64,000 bases of DNA from Glandiceps talaboti (Eukaryota; Hemichordata; Enteropneusta; Spengelidae), in contig NC_135550.1 of the NCBI RefSeq assembly GCF_964340395.1, forward strand, positions 5,789,101 to 5,853,100. Reading direction: 5' to 3'. The translations under genes were made by a program, and so were the position numbers. Below the pieces are notes generated by a model. That model was not told the DNA's origin and searched no databases. It worked only from the letters and a program-made list of their open reading frames with translations. Positions 10,955-21,826 of this stretch are shown here, one piece after another (position 1 is the first letter of the stretch; every line of letters begins with the position of its first letter).

Positions 10955-13392
10955 GTTAGTATTTTGTGCTGTCACGTAATATATAACTAGATTTACGGTT
11001 GCTAATTGCATCCAAGATGATTTAAGGGCGATTGCTACCGGACTAAAAAGTGTGGTGAGCGAGAAATTGTACATCAAGCAATATTTGAATGGGTGACGTC
11101 GACGAGTAAAATTGTATTTTTTGTCGGCCATGCTTGCTCATGCAACTCATGTAGACGAGGACCATACCATATACCATAGACCACGAAGGAAAAGGCTTCA
11201 ATATTTAATAAAAATTGTTTCCCATTCAGCAGATTACCAGGCAGCATGTTTATCACGTATTTTTCTTTTACGCTGATCATTTTGTACTGTGTATATAGTC
11301 ATGGTTTTTTTCATGGTAGTCTCCATACATCGGACATCCACTATGAGTCTGACTTTCTATTTTCTATAAAATTTGTATAAATGTGTGCATGTATATACAA
11401 ATAGATGTGATTTGATGAAATCAATTTAACTACAATGTTTTCTACATTTTAGGCACATACAATTCTGTTAGTACAACCTGGTAGGAAGGCAGAGACAAGA
11501 ACATATTCAGATTATGAAACTGTAAACGAGTGTATGGAAGGTAGGTCCAAATACAGTCCTTTCATTCAATCACAGCTGGTGGTATTTATAGATGTACATG
11601 TATGCATAATTGTAACATTACATTTTGCTTTGGTTTTTTTACTGATTCGACACAGTACCCTTACATATTGTCACTGTCTAATATTATTAGCTTGTAACAA
11701 CTTACCTATTAAGTATGATTTCTCACAACATATTCTAGAAAATTGCTCTCATGTTGATAATTATACAAACTACAATGCAACACTAAAACCTGGGATACTA
11801 TGCAGAGATATACACAGATGTTATGAATTGTGTAAACATGGTTTCTAAATTACAAAATTCATCTTGACAGCAATATTGGACAAAAGTAGTCAAGTGTATG
11901 TTATATTTGATTGCAGTAATGTTATGGGGCTACCCAATCTGTAAAGTGTAATGCTAAAAAATAGAAAAGAAACCAGTGCCAGAAGTGCATTGATACCCCT
12001 CCCTAGCCGCTAACTCAAGTGTAGATTAGACCATAGACCCTCCACCTGGGTGGAGGGTCTATGATTAGACCATAGATGTTGAAGAAAGTCTTTCTCTAAC
12101 ATCAATGATCAAACTAAAGTGGTATTTCATATATTATTACTGGCATTCTTATTAGAATTAGATGAAGATTCCCAGAAACTGAGATTTCAGACTTGTTATT
12201 ATTAGTGTTTCTTGTACAGTGTACTTTCAATGCGAAAAATAATACAAGAATATGAAAGTAACCCTTGTGTAATCCTGTACTGATTTCCAAATTCACTTTC
12301 ATCTTGAAAATTACTGTTAATATACGGTTTTGAAAATTCCTCAATTTTAATTCACACAAGTTTTTGTGCTTTATTTTCAGGTGTGTGTAAAATCTATGAA
12401 GAACATCTGAAGAGGATGAACCCAAATAGTCCTTCTATTACATATGATATCAGTCAGCTCTTTGACTTCATTGATCAACTTGCAGATCTTAGCTGTCTTG
12501 TGTAAGTACATGTACAGTGTCAGGAAAAGTGTGAATATGAAATGACTAACTATTTAGTGATGAGATGATTGGGAAGGTAGCTGGGTATTGGAGAGAAAAA
12601 CACTGTTTGAAATACAGGCAAGACATCAAACCTCAATAGGGTTATGTTTCAATCCCATGTTGTCACTTTAGACTTAAGTGTTATCCATTCATTGAAGCCA
12701 TACAATGATTAAATACGGTCATTCTTGTGTCCAGGACCAAGTTTTTCTATACATGTAGCTCTATCTGACATCTAGATCATGGAAAACAACCTTCTAAAAT
12801 GTATGGTGACAGGGCTTTCAGTGTGTATGCTCCTAAACTATGGAATAGTTTTCCGCTTGAGCTTCGACTACTTGAGAAATTTGCTCCTTTCAAGAAGAGT
12901 CTTAAAACGTATATTTTCCGACAATGCTATTGCTGATGTTTTTAAATTGATTGCTAATTTCTAAATCCGATTTTGTTTTTAGAGACACTTTTAAACTATT
13001 CATTGACTTGTGTTCTTATGCTAGATTTTTGTTGTTGCTCTTTTGCTAGTCTTTCTCATTTTGTAATGTTCAGACCGCTGAGACATGTTTGTGTAGTGGT
13101 CTTTAAACAATAAATTATTATTATTATTATTATTATTATCTAAACAGGGCCTTTTAAGGGAACAAAAGTGAGAGTGATGTTATCATGGCTGTATTTCTCT
13201 ATTGAGCTACCATCCCTTGGGTTTGTTTTTTTTCATTTTGTTGCTTTTTGAAAATATCAGCTTCATATCTGTGTATATTTCTTATATTGTAACTGCAGGT
13301 ACCAAAAAACCACCAACACATATGCACCATACAATAAAGACTGGATGAAAGAAAAAATCTATGTACTCTTAAGAAGACAGGCTGGAAAGTGA
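10952..13392 (+). CDS. ERH: enhancer of rudimentary homolog (ERH), complete, 4 coding exons
   Basis: Small, very conserved nuclear protein that forms a homodimer and acts as a cofactor in RNA metabolism, splicing and transcription. Coding exons 10952-10954, 11453-11540, 12381-12501 and 13299-13392 sum to 306 bases, 101 residues plus TGA; human ERH has 104. Exon 1 provides only ATG, immediately followed by the donor GTTAGT. Exon 2 then reads [10 protein letters not shown], and later exons contain [20 protein letters not shown] and [20 protein letters not shown], almost identical to human. The C terminus is QAGK, three residues shorter than the human end. Head-to-head with SLC39A9, tail-to-tail with the GALNT gene. 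Confidence 0.97.
11453..11540 (+). CDS. ERH: ERH coding exon 2
   Basis: 88 bases, [10 protein letters not shown] to VNECME plus one base. Acceptor CATTTTAG, donor GTAGGT. Confidence 0.97.
12032..12063. repeat. perfect 32-bp hairpin in ERH intron 2
   Basis: Arms CATAGACCCTCCACC and GGTGGAGGGTCTATG, loop TG. GATTAGACCATAGA is repeated on both sides. Possibly a small foldback element. Confidence 0.9.
12381..12501 (+). CDS. ERH: ERH coding exon 3
   Basis: 121 bases: completes Gly, then [10 protein letters not shown] onward to LADLSCL and the first two bases of Val. Contains the invariant [10 protein letters not shown] core. Donor GTAAGT. Confidence 0.97.
12770..13139 (+). mobile_element. 5'-truncated LINE, end of ORF2 and 3' tail, ERH intron 3
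   Basis: From 12798 one frame reads [18 protein letters not shown], then [15 protein letters not shown] and a stop. This is the familiar extreme C-terminal signature (GDRAFS..AP.LWN.LP....FK..LKT..F) of non-LTR retrotransposon reverse transcriptases such as CR1/L2-like and Jockey-like elements. About 200 bases of 3' UTR follow, then an AATAAATTATTATT... (ATT)n tail ending near 13139. Only the last 50 or so codons remain. Confidence 0.85.
13299..13392 (+). CDS. ERH: ERH coding exon 4 (last)
   Basis: 94 bases: completes Val, then [15 protein letters not shown] to RRQAGK and TGA. Acceptor AACTGCAG. Confidence 0.97.
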
Positions 13393-15300
13393 TCACACCA
13401 AGACTTACAGGGTTAAAGATGCTATAAAACTACTTGAAGTTCAATTATTTTGTCATGGGGGGGGGGGGGGGGGTTTAGAAAATATTTCATTATTTTGTGA
13501 TCCTTTTAATCACATATATTGTCTCTCTAATTTTAAGTAGATTCTACTTGCAGTATTGCAGAATTGTTCTTGCTGTGTACTGTATCTCTTTTCAATCTGT
13601 ACCCTGATTTTGACATCAACAGGCACTGTACTATACATTTCAATTGTTTATAGGGTTATGGTATTTTTATATCAAGGATAAGAGGGTCTTATGTTTTAAG
13701 GACACATCAGTATTCTTACCCACGTATGAATAGTTTTCGTTTAATTACAAAAATTGCCAAGAAAAATAGTTTTAGAAACCAGAAACCATAGTTGAAATTG
13801 AAATGACCATATTTGCCTTTATGATCACAAAATAATGATTAAGAATAGAATTTCTTTAAAGTAGTTAGTCTGTATTATTCTTTGTTAATATTATCATTAT
13901 ATGTGTCTTTTGACTATCTTAGTATTTTCTATCTGTTCTTTTATAAAAACTCTTTTCTTAGCTAAGCATATTGGCAGATTGCTGTACTGTTCTGAATATT
14001 CACTGCCCACATGTACTGGTAGGTGTCTGGAATCAAACTGTATCAAAGTATAGAAGTATGATTTCACAAATTTTGTTTATGTCATACAGATTTTATCATT
14101 TAACCTTCTGGCTTTTGACTTAGTAGAAAGAGCAACCCGTAGCTGGAACCATCTTTCTTACATTCTCAACAACACAGTAGTAGAATTCTATATAAACGTT
14201 TGCCTCTGAGGCTCATTTATACATACAATGGTGCATCTCAGACTCTTGTCAGTTTAAGTCCAATGGCTTGCATACAGCTATAGATCATGAAATGCATACA
14301 CGCACTCACAATGCATATTCAAGACTGTTTCATTGTAACCAACGTGATGGAAGTACCCTGAAAAGTCATCTTGTTGCAGTGATGAGTGGTTAACAGTGTA
14401 GCACATCTAGCATCGTGAACGACTGTGGTCTAAATTATGGTCAGTTTTATGAACAATTTCTAGATAGTGGTGAGCACATGGGTATAGTGGAAAGTCATAT
14501 AAAAATTGATGAAGTCGCAAGTAATACATATGTACATGCAAGTCCTAGAGGGAAGTTTTTACCATGTAAAAGAACACAGTCAAAAACTGTACGAAACAAA
14601 CTGGAACAGGAAAAATAGGTGATATATGTTTGCGCAATAGAGCTGTCTCCAGAACATCTATAAAACATGAGAATATCACAAAGTTCACTAGTCCTCTACC
14701 AATATAGCATTCTATATATTTAACAGAAGTTTTGTCACTGTTTTCTGTTTGATTCCTCTTTTGATGGTTTTGTGAGGTTTGTTTTCATACAAATAATGCA
14801 TCTAGTGTATTCTTGAAATTTATCAGTAATTGTCTTTTTTATAAATGGAACAAACATACATCACACATTCCATATATTATGGCAAGTTTTTGCTGACTGT
14901 TTACGCAACGTCCAAAACCAAACCTGTCAAAATCTAAACGCAAATCGTTCAAAAAAACTATCAAAGGAGGAATGGAAATCAAACTTTTGCTTCATTTAGC
15001 CGGAACATCAATATGTAAGTAGGAATATTGGAATTGTGTGTATGTAGCAATGTAGAGATGGTTTCTTGAATGGTGAGGTAGATATTAGGCAAGATTTCTA
15101 GAGGGTGCTTTTCTTTTCATGGATGGGATAGGTACTAATACTATCTTTCATTGGTTTATGTTCATGTTATAATGTTATGTTGTCAGAAACTGACCAACCA
15201 AATTTGTAGTTTTAAAACTTGTACCATTCCATGTGATCTTGAAGTACTGTACTGTAGCTTCTTTGTAGAAATAAAGGGTGTTTTGTTCTTTGACAAATCG
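13393..15300 (+). other. probable ERH 3' UTR / convergent intergenic start
   Basis: The first plus-strand AATAAA after the ERH stop is at 15270-15275, followed by a GT/T-rich stretch typical of a downstream element. This would imply a long 3' UTR of about 1.9 kb. It includes a 17-base G run at 13457-13473 and an unexplained open frame at 14415-14618. An inference from signals only. Confidence 0.4.
15270..15275 (+). promoter_or_regulatory. candidate poly(A) signal of ERH
   Basis: AATAAA followed by GGGTGTTTTGTTCTTTG, the expected arrangement of hexamer and GU/U-rich element. Confidence 0.45.
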
Positions 15301-15372
15301 TTGTGAGTTTCCATGTTATAGTTGTGTGTTTTAGTGATGCTGTCTTGGTGTGGTGTCACTTATAGTCAGAAC

Positions 15373-15402
15373 CACAGACAAGTAACACGTTACTTGTCTG
15401 TG
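15373..15402. repeat. perfect 30-bp palindrome
   Basis: Arms CACAGACAAGTAAC and GTTACTTGTCTGTG around a 2-base loop. Confidence 0.9.
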
Positions 15403-15508
15403 TCAAAACACAAGAGATAGGAGGCCATGTTTGTCATAATCTTATCTTGTATACTTCCGTCAGCCATCATAATTTTTCTTTGACCAAGTAGCTGTTGCAT
15501 AGTCTAAT

Positions 15509-15766
15509 CTAGACTGTCAACAGTCATTCATGCCTTGCTATGTTTCATCTAAAACAAAGTTGATGCCTCCCTCCGTAGCACTGAATACTAATGTGTACTG
15601 ATAAGAACTGTGACTGCCAAAGGGATGGACGACTGTCGCTTGTGCGTCCGGCACTCGCTGTTCAATCAGTACGCAGTTATAGTATTGCTCCGGATCGGAG
15701 CGAGGCAACGACTTTAGTTTTAGGTAAACTGTAGCAAAAAAGGCACGAATGACAGTCAACAGTGTA
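15509..15766. mobile_element. hAT-like MITE with 8-bp target-site duplication
   Basis: 258 bp flanked on both sides by the 8-bp direct repeat AGTCTAAT (15501-15508 and 15767-15774). The ends form a long imperfect inverted repeat (about 60 bp): left CAGTCATTCATGCCTT, right reverse complement CTGTCATTCGTGCCTT, continuing inward through CTAAAAC and TTGATGCC. An 8-bp duplication with TA-starting inverted ends is the signature of the hAT superfamily. A 73-codon minus-strand frame inside is explained by this element and not called a gene. Confidence 0.8.
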
Positions 15767-16376
15767 AGTCTAATCCCCTTTAGGGTGTGTCCTCATTGGT
15801 TACATAAGAGCTTAAACTAAACACCTAATACTGTACATGTAGAACTGGCTTGGTCAAAAAGCCAGTGAGAGCTGTGAGAAGAGAGTGTTTAGCTATCTCT
15901 GACCATCTACATTTATCATATCACCATGTAAATTATTGTTGATAGGGTTGAAATCAAATTAGTACAATATATTCATAGACTACAATACAGTCATGGGCTT
16001 AGCTCCGATAACATCCACTAGTACTAACTGTAGTAACACGGAGTTTCAGAGATTATCTGTACTCCACCCATGATTACATTTTACAGTGTCATACAATCAA
16101 TGAGGTAATGTTCAATATTTGTATTGATTCACTCAGCTGTATATTTTGCATGTCAAGTACTTTGCTGTGCAAACCAACCTTAGTGCTATCATGGTGGGTG
16201 ACAACCTTAGTGCTATCTTGATGGGTGACAACCTTGACCAAACAGCTAAGTGGCTTCAAAACTGAAATACCACACCAATAATTAAGTTCTAACATGTTCA
16301 GGATTTCCTTCCCCAAACTTCTAATTTGATACAAAAAACCACATAGTTGGTTGCAGGTAAACTATTAGGCCATATA

Positions 16377-16684
16377 AAAAAAAATTGGGTTTCTGATAAC
16401 CCAACCGACCCTAGTTTAAGCCTCTGATCCTAAACATTTTCAACCTAAAAAAGAAGAAATTCTTTGTCTTCTTGACCTTCATACTTGTCTGTTTTCTTTC
16501 CCCAGCAATGTCTGTACATATTTATCAAACTATCCCAGAAGGGGTATTCTGACCGACATTTTGTTTGTTTGGGGGTCGAAGCAATAATTTTCAAGAATAA
16601 AAACAATTAAAAATGTAAAATAAAATAAAATAAATTCCCAACCTACGTACCCTAGTTTCGTTATCAAAAACACAATTATTTTTT
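16377..16684 (+). mobile_element. TIR element family A, copy 1
   Basis: Matches 21502-21826 along its length (TTCTTTGTCTTCTTGACCTT, GAAGGGGTATTCTGAC, TCGAAGCAATAAT shared). Ends are inverted: TTTCTGATAAC on the left and GTTATCAAAAACACAATT on the right. No coding capacity. Confidence 0.8.
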
Positions 16685-17364
16685 CACCTAATTACCATAC
16701 TTTTGATAAGCACTGACTATTGGGAGTCCTTTTCTTTACTGTATGTTTTTTTCTAAAGTAAATGTAATTTGTAATGACAATTTTTACTCACAGAGTCAAA
16801 AAAAGCTGGAAACGAATCCCAAATTTATAAAATAAATAAAAGAAAAAGAAACTAAAATCTATTAGATTTACACAATAATTCGTTTTACCACAGTTCTATT
16901 TAGTGTAAGATTTTCTGGTGAAACAGGTGAGAAATTAAATGATAATTTCCTTGTTCTGTTTTGCACACTTTCTCATCGTTTGTAGTCAAGGCTGTCAGAC
17001 ATACACCTTAAAGGCCCATGTCAGGTTACCATGAATAGTTTAGATGAGAATAATAGTTGTCCATTCCAGCATATGTTACTTATGTACACAAAAAAGTTGG
17101 TCCTGAAAAAAAGAATGATGTTATCTTATCTTTGTGGAGCTCCATTCATCAGATAGCATTGATGAAAGAATGTAGTATTCAAACATGGGGGGGGGGGGGG
17201 GCTTTACATTTAATACCTTAGTAGCTTCAAGAGGCTCCAACCACAATCTATCACACTCTACAATTTGATGTTCAAAACAGCCTAAAAAGTGACTATAACC
17301 GAAACTTTTCTTTCTTATGACCATAACAAATTATGGACAAATGTTCAACTAAACAATTTTTTTC

Positions 17365-17707
17365 CCATATGGATGAGGTTTGGGTATTTATTTTGGATTT
17401 TTAATCTACCGTATAACACAATTTTATCATGGCGTCCTACTTGAAAAATCAATATGAAACAACATATTCCAAGACCTTGTTTGTAACTCAATACATAGCG
17501 AAAAGCTAAAAAATGTGTCAACAGTTTATTATTGTACGTACAATAGTAAAGATTTTACACAATTATTAATCTTTTGTCATTTCCTGAGTTACAAACACAG
17601 ACTTGGTCTATGTTGTTTCACATTGATTTATCAAGTAGAAAGCCATGATAAAATTGTGTTATAGATTAAAAATCCAAAATAAATACCCAATCCTCATCCA
17701 TATATGG
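17365..17707. mobile_element. long foldback element (343 bp, arms about 135 bp)
   Basis: Left arm from CCATATGGATGAGG; right arm is its near-exact reverse complement, ending CCTCATCCATATATGG. Arms share TTTATTTTGGATTTTTAATC, ACACAATTTTATCATGGC and TTTGTAACTCA. The loop holds the perfect palindrome ATTGTACGTACAAT. No frame of note. A transcript would fold into one long hairpin. Confidence 0.85.
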
Positions 17708-18776
17708 TCACTGTAGTTCATATTATTTTGACACTAATTTTGAATCCTACCCCCACAAGAAATGAGTGACATACTTACAAATTTGCTGTGTGTCTGTGAA
17801 AAATATTACAACTGATATCTATGACAAGGTTGTGGACTGAATTCAGATTAAAACAATCCTGATGTTTTGGTATATACAACATTGACAGTAATTACATGTG
17901 TATAAGTCAATCTTTCAGAATATGAATATGAAAACAATAGTTATGAATATGAAAACAATGATATTGTATAGTCAAATATCGCAGTCACTGCTAGCTCTGA
18001 AAAAATTAGCAATCATTTTGTTTTTCATTTTAAACCATAGTAGTATTTCTTTTCTCAATTTCACAATTTTTGCTAAAATGTTTTCTCTTGTCAGTAATCT
18101 GATTAATATATAACCTCCCCATTCTTTTCAGTTTCTCTATATGTAGGCATTTTTATATCAAATTTTATCAATTAGATTGAAGTTAAAAAAAAGCAATGGC
18201 AAAAATACATGGAAATCAGCTCATTTTGGCAATAGCGCCCTCACTCATTGTACTTTAGATTTCTTTCGTTGATTGCGTGATACATGTTTATGAGTCATAG
18301 AGTATAATTCTCAAATTAGAGCGGGGTTATTCTCTAAACCCCACCCTTATTTTTGACTTTTAATCCATTGAAATGCAAAGTAAACTATATAACAAAGGCA
18401 TATGATTCCATGTTCTTGCATCAGTGCTGTCTTTATCAACTGAACCATCAAAGTGTTAATCTCAAATATTGATGAATCCAGATTTTCTCTACCAGACAAG
18501 TGTTTATCACACCTTAATTGTAATCATAATTCAAACATGGACTTTAAAATACCTCACTTGATGTTTTCCTATACACGGATCACCTGGTCTGCTATTTTGG
18601 TGTGTACTTTATGCTACAAAGAGGTCATTAACCTAATCCATTGTTCTCACACTGTTCAAAGCATATTTTGTAACAAAAACCATGGTCTCCTTTGTTCTCC
18701 TTGTTATCCATTTTCCATTGACCTTGTGTGTTTTTAAATTTGTCTTTTAATTTGATCCTGTGTGTATCGCATTCAA

Positions 18777-18898
18777 CATACATACATACATACATACATA
18801 CAGTAACATGTATCACACATCCATCCATCCATCCATCAATACACACACATACGTATACACATATGTACTTACACACACACACACACACACACACACAC
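18777..18898. repeat. compound microsatellite (CATA)n (CATC)n (CA)n
   Basis: Three simple arrays in succession, the last a (CA)n run at 18868-18898 abutting the tail of a minus-strand SINE. Confidence 0.9.
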
Positions 18899-19140
18899 TT
18901 TTATTTATTTATCGAATAACCAATGGGAGCTAGTCCCATTTATAGGCTCCTTTGGTTCAGTGTTAGTGTGGGAGGAAACTGGAGTACCCGGGGAAAACCT
19001 GAGTTTTACGGTAGAGTCAAACTGACAACACTCTTCTTACTTACAACATGGTAAATTTAATCAATCAAACCTGGTTCGAACCCAGGCTGCAGAGGTATGT
19101 GGCGTATGAGATAACCGCTCAACAACCCACAACCCAATAT
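18899..19140 (-). mobile_element. tRNA-derived SINE, minus orientation
   Basis: On the minus strand the head has an A-box-like GTTGAGCGGTTATCT and a perfect B box GGGTTCGAACC. The body contains CCCGGGTACTCCAGTTTCCT, a conserved block I recognise from SINE bodies of many marine invertebrates. It ends in an ATAA-rich tail (GATAAATAAATAAAA) and a GT microsatellite. The TTCGAAC box also occurs as a promoter element in true tRNAs, but the 5' region does not form a cloverleaf acceptor. Confidence 0.78.
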
Positions 19141-19155
19141 GCGCGCACGCACACG

Positions 19156-19213
<58 letters not shown>
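19141..19213. repeat. (CA)n microsatellite
   Basis: About 70 bp of CA with a GCGCGCAC start, directly at the head of the SINE. Confidence 0.95.
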
Positions 19214-19217
<4 letters not shown>

Positions 19218-20407
19218 ACCTGACAAAATGGAATTCATATGTCTATTACATTAGATTGGCTGTTTTTTTTATTGCACACTTGTTTTATTACGACACAATA
19301 TATACATAAAACTCTCAGAAATAATCATCAATGCTCTGTAGAATAAAATCTATGCTGCAGTACTCTCAAGGTTTCAAATTCTTTTAAAAGTCAAAATATC
19401 TTATTCTTTTTTCTTTCTTTTTTTTAAATAACTCAGTACTGACAGTTGATACAATAGGAGTACGGAGACATGGTAAAAGTGACTCAAACAATAACACATC
19501 ATCAATAAAATACAGAAAACAGTCATTTGTTAGAAATATGTCAGTGAAAAGTTAAGATTGTAGGCAGCTGACTTGTAAGACTAGTTGTATATTTCACTGT
19601 TGTTCATTGCATATGGCATTCTATAGGTGCTTGCTTTAGAGGTCTGGGTAAAAAGTGCCATCTGTGATGATTAATTTCAACGGCAAAGAAGAATGAGGAT
19701 GAAGGAATGTCAGGATAAATGACATACTTGAAGAATGTAAAATTTAGCAAACTTTTGTAGGGGGCTTTGCTACAAAATAAACAAATCTCCGTCGACGACA
19801 TAGTTCCCAACATTTCAACTCACTAAGTCATAATTTGAATGTCAATATGACAAAATAAATAGGCTGGCCATTCAGTTGAACTATCATGAAGGTCATGAAA
19901 TAAAGTGCTGTACATATTGAACTATAGTATCTGACATTTGTGCCAGGTTTAGTTGAAATGGATGTGTCCCAATGTATGACATCATGACCACTGGGGACTA
20001 ATTATTAGTCAAATTCTGATAGAAAGATATTGAAAGAATTGAAATACAAATTAATGAACTGTTGATGTATGATATGTTATCAAACATCTTGAAAGACAAT
20101 TAGTTTAAATTTACTGTTGTACCATTATACAAATAAAATCAGTAAAATCTATACATAAGTTTTGGACATGAAAGGTGGAGTGTTGGACAGTGGTGTCTAC
20201 TGCTTTATATACAATACAGAATATGATTGATCTTTAGTTTTTAATGTAGAAATATACATCAATTTCAAACATGTTAAGAAATGCATGAAAAAAGAGATAT
20301 CGTGAAATTAACTTTAGAACTTGATGATGAGGTTTGAAATATGACATGAAATAAAATAAATTTTGTGTTTCTATTTCAGTAGTAATTATACAACATAATT
20401 ACACAAT

Positions 20408-20568
20408 GCATGTCAATGTGTGTGTTTGTGTGTGTCTGTGTGAGTCTGTGTGTATGTGTGTGTGTCTGTCTGTGTCTGTGTATGTATGTGTGTGTGTGTC
20501 TGTGTATGTGTGTGTCTATGTGTATGTGTCTATGTGTCTGTGTGTGTGTGTGTGTGTGTGTGCGTGTA
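20408..20568. repeat. imperfect (TG)n microsatellite
   Basis: About 160 bp of TG with TC and TA interruptions. The cysteine/valine-rich frames here are simple-sequence artefacts. Confidence 0.95.
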
Positions 20569-21501
20569 AATTCAACTCATTGAAAATTGCACATCATCAT
20601 TATACAAATTTGTCCAATTTCATATAATTTAAATTCTACCAGAATTATGATTTAAATGGTACTAGATCGATAAAAGCTTGTGAGATGGGAGAGAAAAGAT
20701 AAGATACAATCAACCTAAAAACAATCAATTTCATGAGATGTTGATCATTAATAGGCCTGAAATAAATAATTGTTTGAAAGTCCTGCCTGACATAAAGAAC
20801 TCAACAAGCAGAGTCCATGAAACTTACAATTGAAACCCTACAATTAAACAACAATTAATAATCATCCTGAAAACAGAAAGTTTTACAATAGTCAAAAAAA
20901 TGTCATGTTTTGAACAGAGAAGGCACATTTACAATTTGTTTACAGTCTCCTAGTAACAGCAGTCATGTGATCAAAAGTCAGAGCCAATTACATAAACAAT
21001 ACATCAAACAGAATGTCACATGTAATTAATCTTTCAGTCAAGTGCTGTTAACTAGGATGTACTTGATTGGCTGTTTGTAGTTTGAAAGGCAGCAAGTTGC
21101 CAATCAACAACAAGCTCTTAGATTATTCTAGTTTGTCAACTTGTATGGAACTCACCATCTTTAGTGAAAATATTTACATAATCTTAGTAAATATTCTTTT
21201 AACAATCAAGCCTTGGAGATAAATAAAAGTTGAGTAAAGATCCTCTGTATATTAAAAAAATGTTGATACTCCAAGCTACTGGTAATTTTCAGACACAATT
21301 TGTATGTGTATATAAATATATACTCCACTCAAAATATTTCAATGGCATGAAAATTAATATGATTGCATTATGATAAAATCATAGATATACATTTATCATT
21401 TCATCCCACTATACTAAATATTCCATTTATGGCCTGCAATGCTTTGAAACATTTGCATATGCATTCTGCAAACATGGTTATTTTAAATAATAGGCAAAAT
21501 A

Positions 21502-21826
21502 AAAAATATTGTGTGTTTCCAATAACCCATTGTAACCAACGCTAGTTTAATTAAGCCGCCAACCCTAAATGTTTTTTAAACATTTAAAACAAAAAGGATA
21601 AGATATTCTTTGTCTTCTTGACCTTTTCATGTTTACAAGCTTATGTCTGTTTTCTTTCCCCATCGATGTCTGTACATATTTCATCAAACGGTCACAGAAG
21701 GGGTATTCTGACTGACATTTCGTTTGGTTTTGGATCGAAGCAATAATAATTTAAAAAGATAAAATAAAATAACAATAAATCCCCTATTCTCTGAGGTCGT
21801 GTTATTGGAAACACACAATTATTTTG
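21502..21826 (+). mobile_element. TIR element family A, copy 2
   Basis: 325 bp. Terminal inverted repeats TTGTGTGTTTCCAATAAC and GTTATTGGAAACACACAA are nearly perfect. Body homologous to 16377-16684. A 3-residue frame opening in it after a TTTAG looked like a lectin-domain terminus but is repeat-derived. Confidence 0.82.

Noticed and set aside
12779-12964. 61-codon plus-strand frame in ERH intron 3
   Set aside because: The neighbouring frame matches the C terminus of a LINE reverse transcriptase; this frame is its shadow.
15538-15759. 73-codon minus-strand frame with protein-like composition
   Set aside because: It lies wholly inside a 258-bp MITE with inverted arms and a perfect 8-bp target duplication; the composition comes from the palindromic element.
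18628-19254. Cys/Val- and His/Thr-rich frames
   Set aside because: They are translations of CA/TG and CATA microsatellites.
19604-19666. Candidate GALNT terminal exon (WHFLPRP after CACAG, similar to the human GALNT16 end WQLLP)
   Set aside because: The phase does not fit the preceding exon, and a complete third lectin repeat with stop in the right phase exists at 23081-23236.
21541-21560. Short GWRLN-stop sequence after TTTAG as GALNT C terminus
   Set aside because: It is part of a repeat element that occurs twice, and the true last exon was found.
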